Source: Phycisphaeraceae bacterium (lineage in GTDB: Bacteria > Planctomycetota > Phycisphaerae > Phycisphaerales > UBA1924). Taken from it: a stretch of DNA of 64,000 nucleotides. The notes under the pieces are model-generated. The model searched no databases. It had not been told where the DNA came from and saw only the letters and a list, made by a program, of their open reading frames with translations. The stretch's first letter is position 1. Every line of letters starts with the position of its first letter. Below are positions 8,441-16,672 of the stretch, piece after piece. The stretch is taken from assembly GCA_023898685.1 (NCBI GenBank), contig CP060234.1, positions 1,302,001 to 1,366,000 of the forward strand. The letters are read 5' to 3'. The translations under genes were made by a program, and so were the position numbers.

Positions 8441-9610
8441 TCACTCACTCACGACCAGGTCGTCAAACCCGTCGAGGAAGTCCGCGGTCACCGGCTGGCC
8501 GTTCTCGCCCTTGCGACGATCCCCGCCGGGGCCCGCAAAGAAGTCGATCCCGTAGCGCACATCCATCGAGCCGGGCCCGACCATGCCGGACGACAGCACG
8601 CGGCCCGCCCGTTTGTCGTCGGCCGCGAGGTACATCGCGTCCGCGCCCGCCGAGTGGGCGATGAACCCGCCCCGCGCCCGCTTCGGGAACACGTCGTCGT
8701 ATCCCCCGCCGTGCAGCGTCGCCTCGTCCGGGTAGCCCGGATGGCCCAGCATCGCCGCCATCACGCCCTCGATCGGGTGCTCGCCGAGGTCATAGGCGGC
8801 CACGCCGATCAGGCTCCCGCCGTTCGCGGGCTGGAGTTCCATGCTCAGCCCGTGCTCGCCCAGCGAGTGCGACGACAGCATCGAGCCGTTCGCCGTCCAG
8901 TAGAACTTGGAGGTGTGCACATCCGACGAAGGAGACGCGAAGTCGTGATCGTCGGTGATCGTGTCCGGCACGCTCGGGTCCTCGATCCATGCCAGCACGG
9001 GGGTTTCGAATGAATCGACGAGATCCGGAAGCCCGTCCGGCAGCGAGGCGTTGTTCGGCTGATTCGACGTGATCGTGCCGAGCTGCTGCTCGATGTCGGC
9101 CCGCATATGCACGAGCGAGCCCGCGTCCGGCAGGAAGTAGTTGCCCTCGTCCGAGCCGATCAGGTCGGCTTTCACCCAGATGTCACGTGACGGGTCGCCG
9201 GTCGGGTTGACCACGACCCAGTCGCTCGCGTTGCCGCCGTTCCACAGGTCCGGGTTGTCCGACGGGCCCTCGGTGCGCACCGCACCGGCCCCCGACAGCT
9301 CGAGCAACGCGTTCTCCATGTACGTCAGGCCCGGGCCGCTGCCATTCGCGAAATTCGTCTCCGAACCCAGCTCGGACATCGCGAAGTAGCCTGGCTTGCG
9401 CCGGTTGTCGAGCTCGAACTTCGACGCCGCCGACACCAGTTCGGTCAGCAGGCTCTGTGTCGCGGCCTTGCGGCCGGCCGTCCGCACCCCCGCCAGCGTC
9501 GGGACCAGGATCGCGATCAGCAGCGCGATGATCCCGATCACCGTCAGCAACTCGATGATCGAGAACGCGCGCCGGGCGCAACGGGCGGTCGCAGGGCGTT
9601 GGGTCTGCAT
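8441..9610 (-). CDS. Type II secretion / pseudopilin-like prepilin
   Basis: A 389-residue protein with a class III prepilin leader: a basic segment, then RRA|FSIIELLTVIGIIALLIAI. Cleavage and methylation by prepilin peptidase are expected before Phe; Ala replaces the usual Gly at -1. The large C-terminal part is hydrophilic, probably periplasmic, and has no recognised catalytic motif; it resembles the DUF1559-type prepilins abundant in planctomycetes. ATG 9610 is preceded by GAGGGA. It is divergent from the YrdC fusion. A second prepilin-like protein lies at 20887. Function is probably in a pseudopilus or in surface assembly, which is inference. Confidence 0.85.
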   Translation of the reverse strand: MQTQRPATARCARRAFSIIELLTVIGIIALLIAILVPTLAGVRTAGRKAATQSLLTELVSAASKFELDNRRKPGYFAMSELGSETNFANGSGPGLTYMENALLELSGAGAVRTEGPSDNPDLWNGGNASDWVVVNPTGDPSRDIWVKADLIGSDEGNYFLPDAGSLVHMRADIEQQLGTITSNQPNNASLPDGLPDLVDSFETPVLAWIEDPSVPDTITDDHDFASPSSDVHTSKFYWTANGSMLSSHSLGEHGLSMELQPANGGSLIGVAAYDLGEHPIEGVMAAMLGHPGYPDEATLHGGGYDDVFPKRARGGFIAHSAGADAMYLAADDKRAGRVLSSGMVGPGSMDVRYGIDFFAGPGGDRRKGENGQPVTADFLDGFDDLVVSE

Positions 9611-9850
9611 GGCGGCTTCCCTCGCTTGTGCCGTTTCTCGGGCCCGCGGGCCGGGGCGGCCCGCTCGCGCGGCCACACCGGTGGGGTGATGCGACCCGCG
9701 TCCGAACACTCTATACGCCCGCTCGACGGGCCGGATTCATACTGTCGTGACACGGCCCCCATGTCAACGGAATATTGAAACGCATTCTGTTTGGTGTTGG
9801 CTCGTGCGATCCGTTTGCCACCGGCGGCTCTGGAATAGATACTCCCCGGG

Positions 9851-10969
9851 ATGCAGACCGGTGCGGTGCCATGGAAGGAACTCGACGAGGCCGAGCGGCG
9901 CAACACCGCCCGCGCCGCCGGGGCCGTCCTGCGCGACGGCGGGCTCGTCATCACCCCCACCGAGACCGTCTATGGCGTGATGGCCCACGCGGGCTCGGCC
10001 GCCGCCGTCGAGAACCTCCGCCGCCACGCCGGCCCGGGCCGCCCAGACGCCCCTCGCTTCACCTGGCACGCGCCCGACACCGACGCGGTCCGCGACACGA
10101 TCCCGCTGCCCACCGCCGTCCACCGCCGCCTCGTGGATCGCCTCTTGCCGGGCCCGATCCGCTTCATCATCGAACTCGACGAGACCGCGGTCGCCGCGGT
10201 GCTCAAGGCGCTCAAGATCGGCCCGGGCGTCATCGATGACGGGGCGCGCGTCTCTGTTCGCGTTAGCCCGCACGAGATCGCCCGCGAGGTCATCGAATGG
10301 GCCGCGGTGCCCATCATCGCCGAGCGGCTCGGGGCGACGCACTGGGGAGATCCGTCCCACCCCGATCACGCCGTAGGCGACACGTCCGATTTCCTGGGAA
10401 CCGTGATCGACGCGGGCGAGTTGCGGACCCCGGGTCCGTCGGCCACGATCCGACTGAAACCCAACGGCGCGTTCGAGGTTGACCCCGCGGGCTGGATCGA
10501 CGAGAAGGATGTCATGGAGGCCCTCCGCAAACGCATCCTCTTCGTCTGCACCGGCAATACCTGCCGCAGCCCGATGGCCGAGGCGCTCGCCCGGAGCATG
10601 GTCGCGGCGAGGCGCGAGGACGGCGTTGAGATCATCTTTGAATCGGCCGGCGCCGCGACGGGCGACGGGATGCCCGCGAGCCCGGAGGCCGTCCGCGTCG
10701 TGCAGGCGATGGGCGGCGATCTTCGCGCGCACCGCTCGCGCCGCCTTACCGCGGCGATGATCGACCGGGCCGAGCACGTCTACGTGATGACGCGGGGGCA
10801 CCGGGCTCGGGTGCTCGAACTCTCACCCGGCGCCGACAGCAAGGTGGAACTGCTCGATCCGACGGGCGACGTGCCCGATCCGATCGGGGGCCCTGAAGAG
10901 GTCTATCGTGAGACGGCCGATCGCCTGCGCCGCGCGATCGCCGCAAGGTTCGAGGAGCGTGGGCTATGA
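9851..10969 (+). CDS. Fusion of Sua5/YrdC domain and low-molecular-weight protein phosphatase (YwlE-like)
   Basis: Two domains in 372 residues. Residues about 15-205 are a Sua5/YciO/YrdC domain (TPTETVYGV at 36-43, GRPDAPRFTWHA at 63-73, SATIR near 197). This family makes threonylcarbamoyl-AMP for the t6A modification of tRNA. Residues about 224-372 are a low-molecular-weight phosphatase with the P-loop CTGNTCRSP (C233, R239) and general acid D343 in VPDPIGG. In B. subtilis YwlE, Thr at the position of T237 favours phosphoarginine, while most tyrosine phosphatases have Ile or Leu there. The stop overlaps the rpiB start (ATGA), so translation is coupled. The order matches ywlC-ywlE-ywlF (sua5-phosphatase-rpiB) of Bacillus. 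Domain calls are firm; phosphoarginine specificity is inference. Confidence 0.9.
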   Translation: MQTGAVPWKELDEAERRNTARAAGAVLRDGGLVITPTETVYGVMAHAGSAAAVENLRRHAGPGRPDAPRFTWHAPDTDAVRDTIPLPTAVHRRLVDRLLPGPIRFIIELDETAVAAVLKALKIGPGVIDDGARVSVRVSPHEIAREVIEWAAVPIIAERLGATHWGDPSHPDHAVGDTSDFLGTVIDAGELRTPGPSATIRLKPNGAFEVDPAGWIDEKDVMEALRKRILFVCTGNTCRSPMAEALARSMVAARREDGVEIIFESAGAATGDGMPASPEAVRVVQAMGGDLRAHRSRRLTAAMIDRAEHVYVMTRGHRARVLELSPGADSKVELLDPTGDVPDPIGGPEEVYRETADRLRRAIAARFEERGL

Positions 10970-11415
10970 GGATCGCGATTTCCGCCGACCACAGGGGCCG
11001 GGGCATCGCCGAGCAGATCGGGCGGATGCTCGCCCAACTCGGGCACGAGGTCCTGAACTGGTGGCCCGGCGAAGGCGAGAAGTGCGACTACCCCGACGCC
11101 GCGGCCCGCGTGGGCAAGGCGGTCGCCTCGGGCGAGGCCGACCAGGGCATACTCGTCTGTGGCACGGGGATCGGGATGTCGATCGCCGCGAACAAGATCG
11201 CGGGCGTGCGGGCCGCGCTGGTCCATGACGAGTTGACCGCGGGGCTGGCGCGGAGCCACAACGACGCGAATGTGCTGTGCCTCTCGGGCGACCTGCTGGG
11301 CGAGCGGAAGGTCTCGGCGATCGTCGAGAAGTGGCTCAAGACCGAATTCGAGGGCGGGCGGCACCAGCGCCGGGTCGAGAAGATCGCGGAACTGGAACGG
11401 GGCGAGCCGGGGTAA
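10966..11415 (+). CDS. rpiB: Ribose-5-phosphate isomerase B
   Basis: RpiB (149 residues) interconverts ribose 5-phosphate and ribulose 5-phosphate in the pentose phosphate pathway. The family signature VCGTGIGMSIAANK contains the catalytic Cys, and the N-terminal MRIAISADHRG holds the Asp-His pair of the active site. NDANVLCLSG and a conserved HQRRVEKI tail complete the match. The start ATG overlaps the stop of the upstream fusion gene by four bases, indicating coupled expression. Length is normal for the family. RpiB and RpiA-type enzymes are unrelated; no rpiA is seen here. Confidence 0.95.
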   Translation: MRIAISADHRGRGIAEQIGRMLAQLGHEVLNWWPGEGEKCDYPDAAARVGKAVASGEADQGILVCGTGIGMSIAANKIAGVRAALVHDELTAGLARSHNDANVLCLSGDLLGERKVSAIVEKWLKTEFEGGRHQRRVEKIAELERGEPG

Positions 11416-11565
11416 GGGGTTTCCCTCGAAGTGGGGCTGGGGCGGCGACTCCGTGGTGCGGGGATTCCCCCCGGGCAACTGAAACAGGATAATAAGGGAC
11501 GGTGAATACGGTCCGGTGTGGGAGGGCGTCGTTCGCCGGTCCACGCATGGGCGAGAGGGCATGTC

Positions 11566-12735
11566 ATGCGCTCCGGCTTGTTTGTTCTGGCCGTCGTCGG
11601 CGGGCTCGCGGGTCCGGCCGTGTCGCAGTGTGACCCCGTGTTCGTGGGGAGCTACCCCCTGTCGCTGGCGAGCGCTGTCCACCTGGAGGGCACCACCGCC
11701 TACGTGACGAATTCGGCGTTGGGGCTCTACCTGATCAACGTGGCCGACCCGGCCCACCCGAGCCTGATCGGTTGGGTCGACCCGTCGAGCCAGGCTCGCA
11801 ACGTCGACGTGCAGGGTGACCTGGCGCTGCTCGCGGGCGGGTTCAGCATCGAGGTCGAGTGCATCGGCCTCTCGAATCCCGCGGCGCCCTCGATCCTCGG
11901 CAAGCTCGACGCGCCCGATGCGCACTGGTCGGGCAACGACGTCGAGATGATGGGCGGCTACGCCTACGTCGCCGAGCAGAACGACACCGCGCCGCCCCAC
12001 GCGCTGCGGGTGCTGGACATATCGAGCCCCGCGTCGCCGGCCCTGCTGAACACGGTCTACACGCCAGGCCAGCCCAAGGCGCTGTGGCGTGAGGGCACGC
12101 GGCTCTATCTCGCGGACGGCGGCGGGGCGTTCCAGTCGGGGCTGCTGGTCTACGACATCAGCGTGCCGACGGCGCCCGCGCTGCTCGGCCGGTTCAACAC
12201 CTCGGACTACGCGATCGACGTCAAGGTGGTCGGCGATCTCGCCTACGTCTCCGACTACGAGGACGGGATGGACATCATCGACGTCTCCGATCCCGCGAAC
12301 ATGAGCCTGGTGGGCAGCATCGACTTCACCTACTACTGCTACGGGCTCGGCGTCTCGAACGGCGTGGCGTACATCGCGAACTGGAGCAACGGGCTGCGCG
12401 TCGTCGACGTGTCCGACCCGACGCACCCGACGCTGATCCGCACGATCGACCTGTCGGACATCCCGCTCGACGTGCAGATCTCGGGGAACTACCTCTACGT
12501 CGCGTGGCGTTCGCTGGGGCTGCGGATCTACGACATCTCGGGGTGCGGCACGCCGGCCCCCTGCAACGACGCCGACTTCAGCGCGCCGTTCGGGACGCTG
12601 GACCTCGCGGACATCACCGCGTTCGTCGCGGCGTTCATGGGACAGGACGCGGCGGCCGACCTCGAGCCCGACGGGCTGTTCGATCTGCTCGACGTGCTGG
12701 CGTTCGTGGGGGCGTTCTCGGGTGGGTGCCCTTGA
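11566..12735 (+). CDS. LVIVD-repeat GC-type dockerin domain-anchored protein
   Basis: A secreted 389-residue protein. The signal peptide is MRSGLFVLAVVGGLAGPAVSQ, and the start at 11566 is preceded by GAGAGGG. The body holds repeats of the LVIVD type, each ending in a phrase such as GLYLINVADPAHPSLIGWVD, GMDIIDVSDPANMSLVGSID or GLRVVDVSDPTHPTLIRTID, a beta-propeller-like fold without known catalysis. The last 57 residues are a dockerin-like tail: CNDADFSAPFGTLDLADI, a helix, then ADLEPDGLFDLLDV, a helix and a final GCP. Such tails are thought to mediate surface attachment in Phycisphaerae; the partner is unknown. It is the first of six such tails in this window. Confidence 0.87.
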   Translation: MRSGLFVLAVVGGLAGPAVSQCDPVFVGSYPLSLASAVHLEGTTAYVTNSALGLYLINVADPAHPSLIGWVDPSSQARNVDVQGDLALLAGGFSIEVECIGLSNPAAPSILGKLDAPDAHWSGNDVEMMGGYAYVAEQNDTAPPHALRVLDISSPASPALLNTVYTPGQPKALWREGTRLYLADGGGAFQSGLLVYDISVPTAPALLGRFNTSDYAIDVKVVGDLAYVSDYEDGMDIIDVSDPANMSLVGSIDFTYYCYGLGVSNGVAYIANWSNGLRVVDVSDPTHPTLIRTIDLSDIPLDVQISGNYLYVAWRSLGLRIYDISGCGTPAPCNDADFSAPFGTLDLADITAFVAAFMGQDAAADLEPDGLFDLLDVLAFVGAFSGGCP

Positions 12736-13061
12736 GGCGCGGGCGGGCTGGTTGGAGAGTTCCCCGGGCCGGGTTGAGTTGAGGAGGCTGGTGGCGGCCT
12801 TGCGGCGGGTCTCGGGGGAGGCGCGGTCGTTGATGGCGATGTGACGCAGGGCGTCGGCGGCGTCGGTGCGGGCCTGGGCGGTGATGAGCCGGGCGCGGAC
12901 GGCGTCGATGCGCTCGGCGGCGCGGAGGAGTTGCCGGACGTCACGCGATTCGAGCAGGTCGGCGAGCTGGATTGGGTCGAGGTCGAGGTGGTCGCAGAGC
13001 TGGGGGATGGTGAGGCCGGCGTCGGTGAGGAGGTCGAGGAGGGCGCCGCCTTTGGCCGCGA

Positions 13062-13089
13062 AGGGACCGGGGGCCGGGCACCAGGCACC
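13062..13089. repeat. Heptameric tandem tract, four units
   Basis: Units AGGGACC, GGGGGCC, GGGCACC and AGGCACC stand head to tail, followed by a run of G. The last two units are identical to those at 41582-41595 and 42551-42564. The tract lies inside the degraded frame on the minus strand. Confidence 0.6.
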
Positions 13090-13171
13090 GGGGGGGAGGC
13101 ATTCGCGCGGCGCGGAGGCCTTGGTGTTTGGTTGCCATTCGAGCGAGGAGGCGTTGGAGACAGAGAAGCCC

Positions 13172-13210
13172 CTCACCCCGGCCCTCTCCCCGGCGACCGG
13201 GGAGAGGGAG
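13172..13210. repeat. REP-like palindromic element
   Basis: A perfect 12-bp inverted repeat (CCCTCTCCCCGG at 13182-13193, its complement at 13197-13208, 3-base loop) preceded by CCCCTCACCCCGG. The unit is of the kind dispersed through many bacterial genomes. On the minus strand it is read as SLSPVAGERAGVRG within a protein-like frame. Confidence 0.65.
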
Positions 13211-13449
13211 GAAGATGCGTCGCGGTTTGCTGGTTCTGTGGCGTGGGGGGCGAGGCGTCGGGCGGCGAGTTCGGCGGAGAAGGCGTCGAGGATCGGGTTG
13301 GTCTGGACCATGAGGCCCATGATGCGCGTGCGGGGGCGGGGTGCAAGGGGGAATGGGGGGAGGTGCGGGGGTTTGCGCGCGCGGGGGGTGGATGGGGTCA
13401 ATCAGTGGGTGCGTCGTGCGCGCGGGGCAAGCGGTGGGGGAGGTGAGGG

Positions 13450-14499
13450 TCAGCCGGTGACGGGCTTCGCCGGCGGGATGTGCCAGACCGCCTGCTCGTC
13501 CTTGCCGCCCTTGAGGTACCACTGGACCATGCGGTCGATGCCGACCTTGAGGGGGACCTTGGGGGTGTAGCCCGTCGCGAGCACCTTGTCGGCCTCGAAC
13601 TTGGTCTGCTGGCAGAAGAGCTTCTTGATGCGGGCGGTGGAGATGGGGAGGTTCTTGCCGGTGAGCTTGATGACGACGTCGAAGGGCAGGCCCGCGGCGA
13701 GGCCCAGCCAGAGGGGGAAGGTGAGGGGCTTGGAGCCCTTGCCCAGGCATTCCATGATGACGACGGCGATGTCGCCGCTGGTGAGGTCGGGCTTGTCGAT
13801 CCAGTTGTAGGGGTCGTAGTTCGCCCGCTCGGGGTAGTCCCAGAGATGGAGGGTCGCGTCGACGATGTTCTCGACGTAGGAGAGGCTCTTGAAGTTGGAG
13901 GCGGGGCCGAACTGGGCGTACTTGCCCGAGTTGATCTGGCGGATGAGCGAGTACATGTTGGCGAAGTTGTTGGGGCCGAAGGTGACCGTGGGGCGGATCG
14001 TCAGGCAGCGGCGCGGCTTGCCGGCGCCGTTGGGGCCCTTTTCCGTCCAGGCCTGGAAGACCTGCTCGGCGGCCCACTTGGAGCCGCCGTAGGGGGTGAA
14101 GAACTCCTTGGGGCTGTCTTCGGTGACGGGCGCGGGGGTCTCGCCGTAGATGGCGACGGTGGAGTAGAAGGTGAGCTCGGGGACGTGGTGCTCGTCCATC
14201 GCTTCGGTGATGACACGGGCGCCGTTCTCGTTGACGTCGTAGTAGGTGTCGTGGTCGATGCCGAAGTCGTGGTGGGCGGCGGCGAGGTGGACGACGTGGT
14301 CGATGGGCGTGTCGAGCGTGGCGAGGGCCTTGCGGACGGCGGCGGGGTCGCGGACGTCGCCCTTGACGTAGGGGACGTCGGCGATGGGGCCGGTGGGGTC
14401 GACGAGGTCGAGGTTGACGATCTGGTGGCCCCGCTCGGTGAGTTCGCGGTGGAAGTAGCCGCCGATGAATCCGGATCCGCCTGTGATGAGCACGTTCAC
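13450..14499 (-). CDS. NAD-dependent epimerase/dehydratase (3-beta-HSD-like)
   Basis: A 349-residue extended short-chain dehydrogenase. The N-terminal Rossmann motif is GGSGFIGG (residues 7-14); an Asp after the second strand (NLDLVDP) favours NAD; VVHLAAAHH follows; the catalytic pair is in TPYGGSKWAAE (YxxxK) with an upstream Ser/Thr in FYSTVAIYG. The pattern matches nucleotide-sugar epimerases and 3-beta-hydroxysteroid dehydrogenase-like enzymes, probably acting on a nucleotide sugar for the cell surface. The C-terminal substrate domain is complete. It stands alone; the next gene in the same direction starts about 1.9 kb upstream. The substrate cannot be read from sequence. Confidence 0.85.
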   Translation of the reverse strand: MNVLITGGSGFIGGYFHRELTERGHQIVNLDLVDPTGPIADVPYVKGDVRDPAAVRKALATLDTPIDHVVHLAAAHHDFGIDHDTYYDVNENGARVITEAMDEHHVPELTFYSTVAIYGETPAPVTEDSPKEFFTPYGGSKWAAEQVFQAWTEKGPNGAGKPRRCLTIRPTVTFGPNNFANMYSLIRQINSGKYAQFGPASNFKSLSYVENIVDATLHLWDYPERANYDPYNWIDKPDLTSGDIAVVIMECLGKGSKPLTFPLWLGLAAGLPFDVVIKLTGKNLPISTARIKKLFCQQTKFEADKVLATGYTPKVPLKVGIDRMVQWYLKGGKDEQAVWHIPPAKPVTG

Positions 14500-14625
14500 G
14501 CGAGACCTTTCGGAGCGTTGTTCCCGGTCTGAATACGCATCCCGCGGGAGTGTAGCGGGGCCCTGACAGAAAACTTCCTTGTGACGGTGGGATGGAGGGT
14601 GTTACGGCGTGTTGGGCGCGGGGGT

Positions 14626-16428
14626 TCAGTGCATGCCGTAGACGAGTGGGGCGAGGGCGATGCAGATGATGGCGGCGAGGATGGTGAGGGGCCCGCCGAA
14701 GCGGGTGTAGTCGATCCAGCGGTATCCGCCCGGGCCCATGACCATGAGGTTGGTCTGGTAACCGATGGGTGAGGCGAACTCGCATGAGGCGGCGATGGCG
14801 AGGATGACGACGACCATGAGCGGGTTGAGGCCGGCCTGCTGGGAGATGCTCATGGCGAGGGGGAACATGATGACGGCGGCGGCGTTGTGGGTCATGACGG
14901 AGGCGAAGATGAAGGTCATGCAGTAGATGGCGGTGAGGATGGCCCAGGGGCCCAGGGGGGTGGCGAGGTCAACCACGGCGCGGGCGACGATGGAGGCGAT
15001 GCCGGTGTTGTCGATCGCGTCTCCGATGCCGAAGGCGGCGCCGATGGTGACAAGGACCTGCCAGTCGACGTTGGCACGCGCCTGCGGGCCGGTGCAGCAT
15101 CGGGCGATGATCATGAGGCCGGCGGCGACCATCGAGGCGACGAGGGGCGGGACGCCCAGTGAGATGGTGGCGACGAGCATGGCGAGGATGCCGATGGCGG
15201 CCCAGGCGCGGTCGTGGCGGGGGGCGGCAGACTCGGCCCGCTCGGTGACGAGGTAGAAATCGTGGCTGTCGCGGTTCTTGCGGACGAAGTCGGCCTCGGC
15301 CTCGAGGAGGAGGGTGTCGCCCGCGCGGAGGACGATCTGGCCGATCTTGCCCTGGAGGCGGTGACCCCGACGGTGGACGGCGACGACGACGGCCTCGTAG
15401 CGGGTGCGGATGCCGCAGTCGCGGATGCTGCGTCCGATGAAGGTGCTGGAGGCGGCGACGACGGCCTCGACGAGGCGGAGCTTGGTGCGGTTCTGCGAGG
15501 CGGCCTGCTCGTCGGTGATGGGCAGCAGGCCCCTCATGCGGGCGAGATCGACGACGGAGTCGAGGTTGCCGACGAAGTTGAGCACATCGCCTGCGTGGAG
15601 CACCTCGTCGGGGCCGACGGCGAGAACGGTGGCGTCGAGGCGGTCGATGCGGGCGAGGAAGAGGCCCTTGAGGTTGCGGAGGTTGGCCTGTTCGACGGTC
15701 TTGCCAGCGAGGGCGGAATCATCGGAGACGCGCATCGCGACCATGTACTCGCGCTGGCCGGCGGTCTCTTCGGACTGGTTGGAGTCGCCCGGCAGGAGTT
15801 TGCGGCCCAGGACGAGTATGTAGACGATGCCCGCGGCGGCAATGGGCAGGCCGACGGCGGTGAGGGTGAACATGCCGAAGCGGAGAGGCTTGCCCTCGTG
15901 GGTGAGGTCGCTGGCGTTGAGGAGGTCGGCGACGACGATGTTGGTGGAGGTGCCGATGAGGGTGCAGACGCCGCCCAGGATGGAGGCGAAGGAGAGGGGC
16001 ATGAAGAGCTTGGCGGCGGGGAAGCCGCCCCGGCGGGCGACGCCGGAGAGGACGGGCAGGAACATCGCGACGATGGGGGTGTTGTTGACGAAGGCGGAGA
16101 CGCCCGCGACGGGAATGGTGAGGCGGGCCTGGGTCTCGAGGACCGATTTGGGCCGGCCCAGCAGGCGGGCGACGAGCATGTTGGTGGCGCCGGTCTCCTG
16201 CATGCCGGAAGCGACGACGTAGAGCAGGGCGACGGTGATGAGGCCGTGGTTGGCGAAGCCGTGGACGGCCGCGGTGGGGTCGACGAATCCGAGGAGGACG
16301 CAGGCGGTGAGGACGCCCATGAGGACGATGTCTGGCCCGAACCGCCCGGAGACGAGGGCGCCGACCATGCCGAGGATGAGGACGAGCATGGCCCAGGGGT
16401 GGAGGGGATCTGGGAGGATGGAGGGCAT
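14626..16428 (-). CDS. SLC13/DASS-family anion permease with two RCK_C (TrkA-C) domains
   Basis: A 600-residue membrane transporter. The two halves carry paired signatures: VSAFVNNTPIVAMFLPVLSG with LIGTSTNIVV in the first half, and VMTHNAAAVIMFPLAMSIS with ASPIGYQTNLMV in the second. These are the substrate- and sodium-binding hairpins of the divalent anion/sodium symporter family. Between the halves (about residues 200-390) are two soluble RCK_C-like domains (EYMVAMRVSDDSALAGKTVE; SSTFIGRSIRDCGIRTRYEA), typical of bacterial sulfate or dicarboxylate permeases of this type. About a dozen membrane segments are expected. Likely substrates are sulfate, phosphate or dicarboxylates. The neighbouring cysQ-like gene and sulfotransferase make sulfate attractive but not proven. 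Confidence 0.88.
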   Translation of the reverse strand: MPSILPDPLHPWAMLVLILGMVGALVSGRFGPDIVLMGVLTACVLLGFVDPTAAVHGFANHGLITVALLYVVASGMQETGATNMLVARLLGRPKSVLETQARLTIPVAGVSAFVNNTPIVAMFLPVLSGVARRGGFPAAKLFMPLSFASILGGVCTLIGTSTNIVVADLLNASDLTHEGKPLRFGMFTLTAVGLPIAAAGIVYILVLGRKLLPGDSNQSEETAGQREYMVAMRVSDDSALAGKTVEQANLRNLKGLFLARIDRLDATVLAVGPDEVLHAGDVLNFVGNLDSVVDLARMRGLLPITDEQAASQNRTKLRLVEAVVAASSTFIGRSIRDCGIRTRYEAVVVAVHRRGHRLQGKIGQIVLRAGDTLLLEAEADFVRKNRDSHDFYLVTERAESAAPRHDRAWAAIGILAMLVATISLGVPPLVASMVAAGLMIIARCCTGPQARANVDWQVLVTIGAAFGIGDAIDNTGIASIVARAVVDLATPLGPWAILTAIYCMTFIFASVMTHNAAAVIMFPLAMSISQQAGLNPLMVVVILAIAASCEFASPIGYQTNLMVMGPGGYRWIDYTRFGGPLTILAAIICIALAPLVYGMH

Positions 16429-16527
16429 CGGTGGGGTCTATCGGACCGATGGGCGGTTTGGTTCAAGGTATGCCGGGAATCGGGGGCTGCTCTGACAGGC
16501 TCTATCGGCGACAAGTCGACACAGGCC

Positions 16528-16647
16528 CTTTCGCTGGCGAAAGTCCGGATTCTGCGCAAATTCACTGCGCTTGACAGGAAAAAACGAGCGAATTGCGGAC
16601 TAGAACTGTGCTGAAGCGCAGAATTACTGCGCCGATACCGATATACT
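16528..16647 (+). promoter_or_regulatory. Nested inverted repeats and -10-like box upstream of the ATPase-RloB pair
   Basis: CTTTCG-CTGG-CGAAAG forms a hairpin at 16528-16543. ATTCTGCGC at 16549-16557 is inverted as GCGCAGAAT at 16616-16624. ACTGCGC is present directly at 16564-16570 and 16626-16632. A TTGACA stands at 16571-16576 and a TATACT (-10-like) at 16642-16647, but they are too far apart to be one promoter. The density of symmetric sites suggests operator control of the downstream pair; this is inference. Confidence 0.4.
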
Positions 16648-16672
16648 GGGTACCAGCAAAGAGGAGGGTGCC

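Larger units (their letters stand above)
12740..13320 (-). pseudogene. Degraded or repeat-invaded small protein frame
   Basis: From ATG 13320 the frame reads MGLMVQTNPILDAFSAELA, and after about 100 residues a coherent helical segment (TIPQLCDHLDLDPIQLADLL, RDVRQLLRAAERIDAVRARL, then ADALRHIAINDRASPETRRK) that looks like a real helix-turn-helix-like protein of unknown family. Between these parts, two repeats are translated in frame: a palindromic element giving SLSPVAGERAGVRG (13172-13210) and a heptameric tract giving GAWCPAPGPF (13062-13089). No stop is met near the end of the conserved segment; the frame runs on into antisense of the LVIVD gene. It is therefore either a pseudogene or a gene that has tolerated insertions and lost its stop. 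The span end is approximate. Confidence 0.4.

Noticed and set aside
10903..13401. Open minus-strand frame of 832 codons across rpiB, the LVIVD gene and 13 kb
   Set aside because: Most of it is antisense to well-supported genes and has shadow composition (Arg/His/Asp-rich). Only the segment 12740-13320 has protein-like character, and it is listed as a probable pseudogene.
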